From CAYRLW01 sp964425215 (GTDB taxonomy: Bacteria > Spirochaetota > Spirochaetia > Treponematales > Breznakiellaceae): 10,346 nucleotides of DNA. Each line of letters begins with the position of its first letter. Position 1 is the stretch's first letter. Both the position numbers and the translations under genes were made by a program. Below the pieces are notes generated by a model. It worked only from the letters and a program-made list of their open reading frames with translations, was not told the DNA's origin and made no database searches. Below, piece by piece: positions 7,158 to 10,346 of the stretch. The stretch is taken from positions 1-10,346 of the forward strand of contig CAYRLW010000075.1 of NCBI GenBank assembly GCA_964425215.1, in the 5' to 3' direction.

Positions 7158-8123
7158 ATGGAAAACAAGAAAAGCGGTAAGAAACGGCTTAATTCAAAGG
7201 CGATGCAAACGCTCTTCGCCTTCACTAGTTTAGTACTCCTGTTGATTTTGTTCGCGATCGCGTCGCCAAACTTTTTAAAAATCGACAACCTTATCGGTAT
7301 ACTTCTGGCTACAGCGGTAAACGGCATCCTAGCCGTGGGTATCACCTTTATTATTATTACCGCGGGAATCGACCTTTCCATCGGTACGGTTATGACCTTT
7401 GGCTCCGTCATGGCGGGGGTTTTTATCACCATGTGGAAACTGCCCATACCCGTTGGCGTTATCGCGGGCATCCTGGCGGGGGCCCTGTGCGGCTTCGTCA
7501 ACGGCATCTCCATCGCCAAACTGAAGGTTCCACCCTTTATCGCCACCCTGGGTATGATGATGATTACCAAGGGCCTTAACCTGATCCTGTCGGGTGTTAA
7601 GCCGGTATACTTTGTGGATACCCCCCAATTCGCAAAAATCGCCATGTTCCAGGTTATAGGCATTCCCATGGGCGTTCTTATATTCTTTTTAGTCGCCCTT
7701 TTCGCCTCATTTATTCTCTCTAAAACTATTCTAGGACGGTACACCTTCGCTATCGGTTCCAATGAAGAGGCCGCTCGCCTTTCGGGTATCAATACGGACG
7801 CGTGGAAAATCGCCATCTACGCCCTGGGGGGAGCTTTTGCGGGTATCGCCGGTATCGTCATGGCCAGCCGGCTTCAATCAGCCCAGCCGGCCCTGGGACC
7901 GGGTTACGAACTAGACGCCATTGCCGCGGCGGTAATCGGGGGGACCTCCCTTTCCGGCGGCGAGGGGGGCATCCTGGGTACGGTCATCGGGGCGTTCATC
8001 ATCACCGTGTTGACCAACGGGCTCCGAATACTTTCCGTCCCCCAGGAATGGCAGATGGTCGTGACGGGTTTAATCGTTATCGGCGCGGTATACCTGGATA
8101 TCGTACGTCGAAGGGTAAAATAA
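7158..8123 (+). CDS. RbsC-like sugar ABC transporter permease
   Basis: A 321-residue inner-membrane permease, the same length as E. coli RbsC. It is almost entirely hydrophobic segments, beginning with a helix at about 18-36. Family motifs are present in order: 'IITAGIDLSIG' (66-76), 'VPPFIATLG' (124-132), 'GSNEEAARLSGI' (200-211) and the ATPase-contacting loop 'AAAVIGGTSLSGGEG' (256-270). It would form the channel for a sugar delivered by the secreted binding protein and energised by the RbsA-like ATPase. I chose ATG 7158, 17 nt after the ATPase stop, because of GGGGAAGGG just upstream and the charged start MENKKSGKKR. ATG 7146 is in frame but poorly placed relative to any Shine-Dalgarno. 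Specificity within the ribose/xylose/galactose group cannot be told. Confidence 0.93.
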   Translation: MENKKSGKKRLNSKAMQTLFAFTSLVLLLILFAIASPNFLKIDNLIGILLATAVNGILAVGITFIIITAGIDLSIGTVMTFGSVMAGVFITMWKLPIPVGVIAGILAGALCGFVNGISIAKLKVPPFIATLGMMMITKGLNLILSGVKPVYFVDTPQFAKIAMFQVIGIPMGVLIFFLVALFASFILSKTILGRYTFAIGSNEEAARLSGINTDAWKIAIYALGGAFAGIAGIVMASRLQSAQPALGPGYELDAIAAAVIGGTSLSGGEGGILGTVIGAFIITVLTNGLRILSVPQEWQMVVTGLIVIGAVYLDIVRRRVK

Positions 8124-8124
8124 T

Positions 8125-8262
8125 CGACGGCCCCGCTTACGTCGGGACATCACAAGGGGTTTCAATATAGCCGTTGGCTATTTGTAATACCGCGTCCCTC
8201 AAAAAAGGGGGGACGTGAACGATGGAGTTCCTGGTAGGGTATTTGCTTTCCAGGATTCCATC
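8125..8262 (+). promoter_or_regulatory. Hairpin-rich intercistronic region between permease and secreted binding protein genes
   Basis: This 162-bp gap contains several stems. ATAGCC 8167-8172 pairs with GGCTAT 8176-8181. CGTCCCTC 8193-8200 pairs with GGGGGACG 8208-8215 across an A-rich loop, extendable to 8191/8217. GATGGA 8221-8226 plus TCCTGG 8229-8234 pairs with CCAGGA 8250-8255 plus TCCATC 8257-8262. None is followed by a T run, so they are not rho-independent terminators. They would suit 3'- or 5'-end protection or mRNA processing, giving the binding protein message more copies than the permease message, as is common in ABC operons. I found no convincing separate promoter. Confidence 0.45.
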
Positions 8263-8285
8263 AAAAAAGAAAGGGAGGAAAGAAG

Positions 8286-9266
8286 ATGAAAAAACTTTTC
8301 CTGGCTACCCTGATCGTCGCTCTAGCCACCGTTGGCGTATTCGCGAACGGGAGCAAAGAGCAAAAAGCGGCTCCCGCCGCCGCCGCGAGTAGCGGCAAAA
8401 TGTATATTCCCTTAATTTCTAAGGGATTCCAGCACCAGTTCTGGCAAGCGGTTAAGAAGGGCGCCGAGAACGCCGCCAAGGACCTGAACGTGGATATCAC
8501 CTTCGAAGGTCCCGAAACCGAAGCCATGGTCGACAAGCAGATCGAAATGCTACAGACCGCGCTGAGCAAAAACCCCGTAGCCATCGGCTTCGCGGCGGTG
8601 GACAGCAAAGCGGCTATTCCTCTGCTTCAGCAGGCCCAGGCCAAGAAGATCCCCGTCATCGCCTTTGACTCGGGGGTAGACTCGGACATTCCTCTGACCA
8701 CCGTTTCCACGGATAACATCGCCGCCGCCGGCGTCGCCGCGGACAAAATGGCCGCCGCTATTGGCGGGAAAGGCAAAGTCGCCATCATCGTCCACGACCA
8801 GACCAGCCGCACCGGCATCGATCGCCGCGATGGGTTCCTCAAGAGAATGAAGGAAAAATATCCTGATATTCAGGTTCTGGAGCCCCAGTACGGCGCCGGC
8901 GACCAGCTTAAATCCACCGAAATCGCGAAAGCGGTTATCAACGGCAACCCGGACCTGAAGGGCTACTTCGGCGCCAACGAAGGTTCCGCCATCGGCGTCA
9001 TCAACGCGGTTAAGGAACTGAACATGGTCGGCAAGATCGTGGTAATCGGCTACGACTCTGGCAAGTTCCAGATCGACGCCATCAAATCCGGCCTTATGCT
9101 GGGCGCGGTTCAGCAGAACCCCGTTCTCATGGGTTACAAGACCGTAGAATCGGCCGTAAAAGCGGTTAAGGGCGAAACCCTTCCCAAGCACATCGACTCC
9201 GGGTACGTTTGGGCCGACAAGTCCAACATCGACACCCCCGAAGTGCAAGCGGTTCTCTATCAATAA
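8286..9266 (+). CDS. Secreted RbsB-like sugar ABC transporter substrate-binding protein
   Basis: A 326-residue periplasmic binding protein. Residues 1-20 are a cleavable signal peptide (MKK start, hydrophobic core, likely cut after 'VFA') without a lipobox cysteine. A short Ala-rich linker precedes the binding fold starting near 39. Likely ligand contacts by comparison with RbsB are F52/W53, D128, R180, N231, D257 and Q277 (or Q276). It should deliver sugar to the RbsC-like permease. GGAGG at 8274-8278, 7 nt before the ATG, fixes the start. Codon use is notably different from the neighbouring genes: its four Arg codons are CGC three times and AGA once, with none of the CGG that dominates nearby genes. 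This suggests high expression. The 'DSGVDSDIPLT' stretch closely matches the tethered paralogue. The exact sugar is unknown. Confidence 0.93.
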   Translation: MKKLFLATLIVALATVGVFANGSKEQKAAPAAAASSGKMYIPLISKGFQHQFWQAVKKGAENAAKDLNVDITFEGPETEAMVDKQIEMLQTALSKNPVAIGFAAVDSKAAIPLLQQAQAKKIPVIAFDSGVDSDIPLTTVSTDNIAAAGVAADKMAAAIGGKGKVAIIVHDQTSRTGIDRRDGFLKRMKEKYPDIQVLEPQYGAGDQLKSTEIAKAVINGNPDLKGYFGANEGSAIGVINAVKELNMVGKIVVIGYDSGKFQIDAIKSGLMLGAVQQNPVLMGYKTVESAVKAVKGETLPKHIDSGYVWADKSNIDTPEVQAVLYQ

Positions 9267-9278
9267 CATAAAACACCA

Positions 9279-9316
9279 GGGGCTTTTTCAAACGTAACAA
9301 AATTTTGAAAAACCCC
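9279..9316 (+). repeat. Hairpin, copy 3 of the CTTTCAAA/TTTGAAAG palindrome family
   Basis: GGGG 9279-9282 pairs with CCCC 9313-9316. After a bulged C9283, TTTTTCAAA (9284-9292) pairs with TTTGAAAAA (9304-9312). The loop region GTAACAAAATTTTG resembles GTAACAGACTTTTG in the copy at 1272-1309, so the two are related and not merely both palindromic. It lies 12 nt after the binding protein stop and may protect the 3' end. It is followed by a small CCCC/GGGG stem (9319-9322 with 9328-9331) and then by the terminator. Confidence 0.6.
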
Positions 9317-9332
9317 GTCCCCGTGTAGGGGC

Positions 9333-9366
9333 GCCCCGGAAACTGTAAGTCTCCGGGGCTTTTTTT
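9333..9366 (+). terminator. Rho-independent terminator of the sugar importer operon
   Basis: GCCCCGGA (9333-9340) pairs with TCCGGGGC (9352-9359). Inside, after one mismatch, ACT (9342-9344) pairs with AGT (9348-9350) around loop GTA. Seven T follow directly (9360-9366). This is a textbook intrinsic terminator on the + strand and marks the end of the sugar cluster. Confidence 0.92.
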
Positions 9367-9577
9367 AGGCTAATACATCGACGCGACTTCCCTGCCCCGG
9401 AGCCAGGTTCGATGTCCTAGACCAACGGGACGTCTGGGCAAGCGCCTCCCGGGTCCTCTCTGAGGGATTTTCTCCGCTTTCCTCCGAAAGCGAAGCCACA
9501 TTCCGGCTCTGCGCGTTTTGAATACTCGCCCGGAACCCCATAATTCCTCGTTCCATGGCTTTTGACAATTCCCTCAT
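9365..9577 (-). CDS. Small hypothetical protein (70 codons, doubtful)
   Basis: An open frame on the minus strand runs from ATG at 9577 to a stop at the edge of the terminator. The protein is polar and rich in Ser, Arg, Glu and Asn, with an amphipathic-looking N-terminus (MRELSKAMERGIMGFRASI), and I do not recognise it. There is no Shine-Dalgarno before the first ATG. An internal ATG at 9541 has GAGGA 3 nt upstream and would give 58 residues. In favour: convergent placement against the terminator, plausible codon use, and divergence from the metal-binding protein gene. Against: short length, weak start signals, no family match. If it is not a gene, 9367-9583 is a stretch in which I see only one neat hairpin (CGCTTTC 9475-9481 with GAAAGCG 9486-9492). 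Confidence 0.28.
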   Translation of the reverse strand: MRELSKAMERGIMGFRASIQNAQSRNVASLSEESGENPSERTREALAQTSRWSRTSNLAPGQGSRVDVLA

Positions 9578-9583
9578 CTATTT

Positions 9584-9598
9584 TGCAAACCGCTTGCA
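9584..9598. promoter_or_regulatory. Palindromic operator 1 (TGCAAACCGCTTGCA), metalloregulator-like
   Basis: In a 7-1-7 layout six of seven base pairs are symmetric. It overlaps the -35 hexamer TTGCAT (9594-9599) of the predicted promoter for the metal-binding protein gene. It shares TGCAAACC[G/A][C/T]TTGC with operator 2, whose centre is 44 bp away, about four helical turns. A Fur/Zur-type repressor is the natural suggestion given the metal transporter downstream; the regulator is not in the window. Confidence 0.5.
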
Positions 9599-9622
9599 TA
9601 TTTCAGAACTATTATGTATATT
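9594..9622 (+). promoter_or_regulatory. Sigma-70-type promoter for the metal-binding protein gene
   Basis: TTGCAT (9594-9599) and TATATT (9617-9622) are separated by exactly 17 bp in the most AT-rich part of the window. Transcription would start near 9629, inside operator 2, leaving a leader of about 85 nt before the start codon. Confidence 0.55.
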
Positions 9623-9627
9623 TAACA

Positions 9628-9642
9628 TGCAAACCATTTGCG
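9628..9642. promoter_or_regulatory. Palindromic operator 2 (TGCAAACCATTTGCG), metalloregulator-like
   Basis: The core GCAAA-CCA-TTTGC is a perfect 5-3-5 inverted repeat, and 12 of 15 positions match operator 1. It covers the predicted transcription start. A pair of sites over the -35 box and the start point is a classic repression layout. Confidence 0.5.
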
Positions 9643-9712
9643 TTTTTACTATTCTTGAGTCCACTCTACACACTGAAGTTTTTAGATTTGAATTATTCTT
9701 TGGAGGTTCTGT

Positions 9713-10346
9713 ATGTTTCGAAAATTAATGTATACGCTGGCGCTTCTGTCCCTTGGTTCGGCGCTGGCCTTTGCCTCGGGGAAATCAGAGGGAGCCTCGG
9801 CTTCTTCGTCCCCCCAATCCGATACGGCGGTTACGGGAACGGCCGGTTCCAGCGCCGATGGGCCCCTTATCGCGGTAAGCATTCTGCCCCAACGGTACTT
9901 TGTAAACCGTATCGCCGGAAATACCGTACGGGCCCTGGTTCTCGTTGGACCAGGACAGGATCCCCATTCCTACGAGCCCACCCCCAAGCAGATGGCGGAC
10001 CTGGCGGTCGCTAAAGCCTGGGTCCGATCGAACACGGATTTTGAAATAGCCCTGACGCCGAAAATAAAAAATCTGTACCCCTCCCTCATGGTCGTGGATG
10101 GAACGGAAGGGGTCGTGTTTCGTCCTTTGGAAGCCCACCACGATGAAGGAGAGCCCGCGACGGATCAAAGTTCCGCGGGGGGCATCAACATCGACCGGCA
10201 TACGTGGTTAGGCTACAGCAACGCAAAAATTATGGCCAACCACATTAAAGATACCCTGGTGACCCTGTTCCCCAAAAACAAAGACCTTTATGAGACCAAC
10301 TATAGAGCCTTTATCGCCGATATGGATAGGGAATTCGCCGCCCTAA
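9713..10346 (+). CDS. znuA: ZnuA/TroA-family metal ABC transporter substrate-binding protein (3' end cut by window)
   Basis: The first 211 residues of a periplasmic zinc- or manganese-binding protein; the 3' part lies beyond the window. Residues 1-21 are a signal peptide ending 'AFA', with no lipobox cysteine. A low-complexity Ser/Ala/Gly linker (22-50) follows, then the cluster A-1 fold. Two expected metal-binding histidines are visible: H85 in 'GPGQDPHSYEPTP' and H163 in 'DRHTWLGYSNAK'. A short 'EAHHDEGE' segment (140-147) between them is a reduced version of the His/Asp-rich loop of ZnuA proteins. The third and fourth ligands would be downstream. GGAGG at 9702-9706, 6 nt before ATG 9713, fixes the start. 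Permease and ATPase genes probably follow. Twin palindromes at the promoter suggest metal-dependent repression. Zinc is favoured over manganese by the His loop, with modest certainty. Confidence 0.9.
   Translation, partial: MFRKLMYTLALLSLGSALAFASGKSEGASASSSPQSDTAVTGTAGSSADGPLIAVSILPQRYFVNRIAGNTVRALVLVGPGQDPHSYEPTPKQMADLAVAKAWVRSNTDFEIALTPKIKNLYPSLMVVDGTEGVVFRPLEAHHDEGEPATDQSSAGGINIDRHTWLGYSNAKIMANHIKDTLVTLFPKNKDLYETNYRAFIADMDREFAAL

Noticed and set aside
7127..7816. 229-codon minus-strand open frame opposite the permease
   Set aside because: The + strand frame has every RbsC motif; the antisense protein is a low-complexity mirror of hydrophobic codons.
8550..9269. 239-codon minus-strand open frame opposite the secreted binding protein
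   Set aside because: Val/Asp/Gly-rich mirror translation; the + strand gene has signal peptide, ribosome binding site and binding fold.
9405..9425. GGTTCGATGTCC resembling a tRNA T-arm or attachment site
   Set aside because: No acceptor, D or anticodon stem can be built around it, and no direct repeat or integrase gene is present.
9584..9642. Reading the two TGCAAA palindromes as LacI-family sugar operators
   Set aside because: LacI-type sites normally have an even, CG-centred palindrome; these are odd-length with a central C and sit at a metal transporter promoter. Not excluded, but less likely.
9562..10014. 150-codon + strand open frame overlapping the metal-binding protein gene
   Set aside because: Wrong frame: it begins upstream of the promoter and gives no recognisable protein. 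The frame from 9713 has a ribosome binding site, signal peptide and metal-binding histidines.
1..10346. CRISPR array, insertion sequence, phage or toxin-antitoxin genes
   Set aside because: No regularly spaced direct repeats, transposase or integrase motifs, or paired small toxin/antitoxin frames were seen on either strand.

Overview
The window reads as about 10 kb of a spirochaete chromosome, most likely a Treponema or close relative of roughly 50% GC (my inference; no 16S or other marker is present). The two exported proteins begin with signal peptides followed by 'FA-NGSKE' or 'FA-SGKSE', a pattern I associate with Treponema, Spirochaeta and Sphaerochaeta. The gene content (AraC/YesN regulators, YesM kinases, RbsABC-type importers) is also common there. 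All confidently called genes lie on the + strand. A run of exactly 100 N (6828-6927) marks a scaffold gap inside the ABC ATPase gene.

Layout. Positions 1-124 are a leader with an ATGTACAT palindrome and a perfect 14-bp hairpin. Next comes a XylR-like regulator with a LacI-type sugar-binding domain and an AraC DNA-binding domain (125-1270). A 69-84 bp gap holding two mutually exclusive hairpins follows. Then there is a tightly overlapped signalling operon: YesN-type response regulator (1355-2962), YesM-type sensor histidine kinase (2955-4745) and a membrane-tethered sugar-binding protein (4742-5731). After a 77-bp gap carrying a GAATGTACATTC palindrome comes an RbsA-like ATPase (5809-7140, broken by the N gap), an RbsC-like permease (7158-8123), a 162-bp gap full of hairpins, and a secreted RbsB-like binding protein (8286-9266). 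Hairpins and a strong rho-independent terminator (9333-9366) close the cluster. An apparently unrelated zinc/manganese-type metal-binding protein gene (9713 onward) runs off the right edge. Its promoter is overlapped by two matching palindromes that look like metalloregulator operators. A doubtful 70-codon minus-strand frame lies between.

How it works together. The cluster looks like a self-contained sugar sensing and import module. The tethered binding protein would detect sugar in the periplasm and pass the state to the YesM kinase, which phosphorylates the YesN regulator, which would switch on the RbsABC-type importer. This matches the known XylFII-LytS-YesN logic of clostridial xylose uptake. 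The tethered and secreted binding proteins are visibly paralogous and keep the same set of likely ligand contacts, so they probably see the same sugar. The XylR-like protein would add an intracellular readout of that sugar. A pentose such as xylose or ribose is a reasonable guess, but specificity cannot be read from sequence alone. I see no CRISPR array, transposase, phage gene, tRNA or rRNA, and no clear evidence of a wholly new class of system. The most unusual material is regulatory: related palindromic elements at three gene boundaries, competing hairpins before yesN, a C9 tract in the tethered sensor, and the paired metal-type operators.
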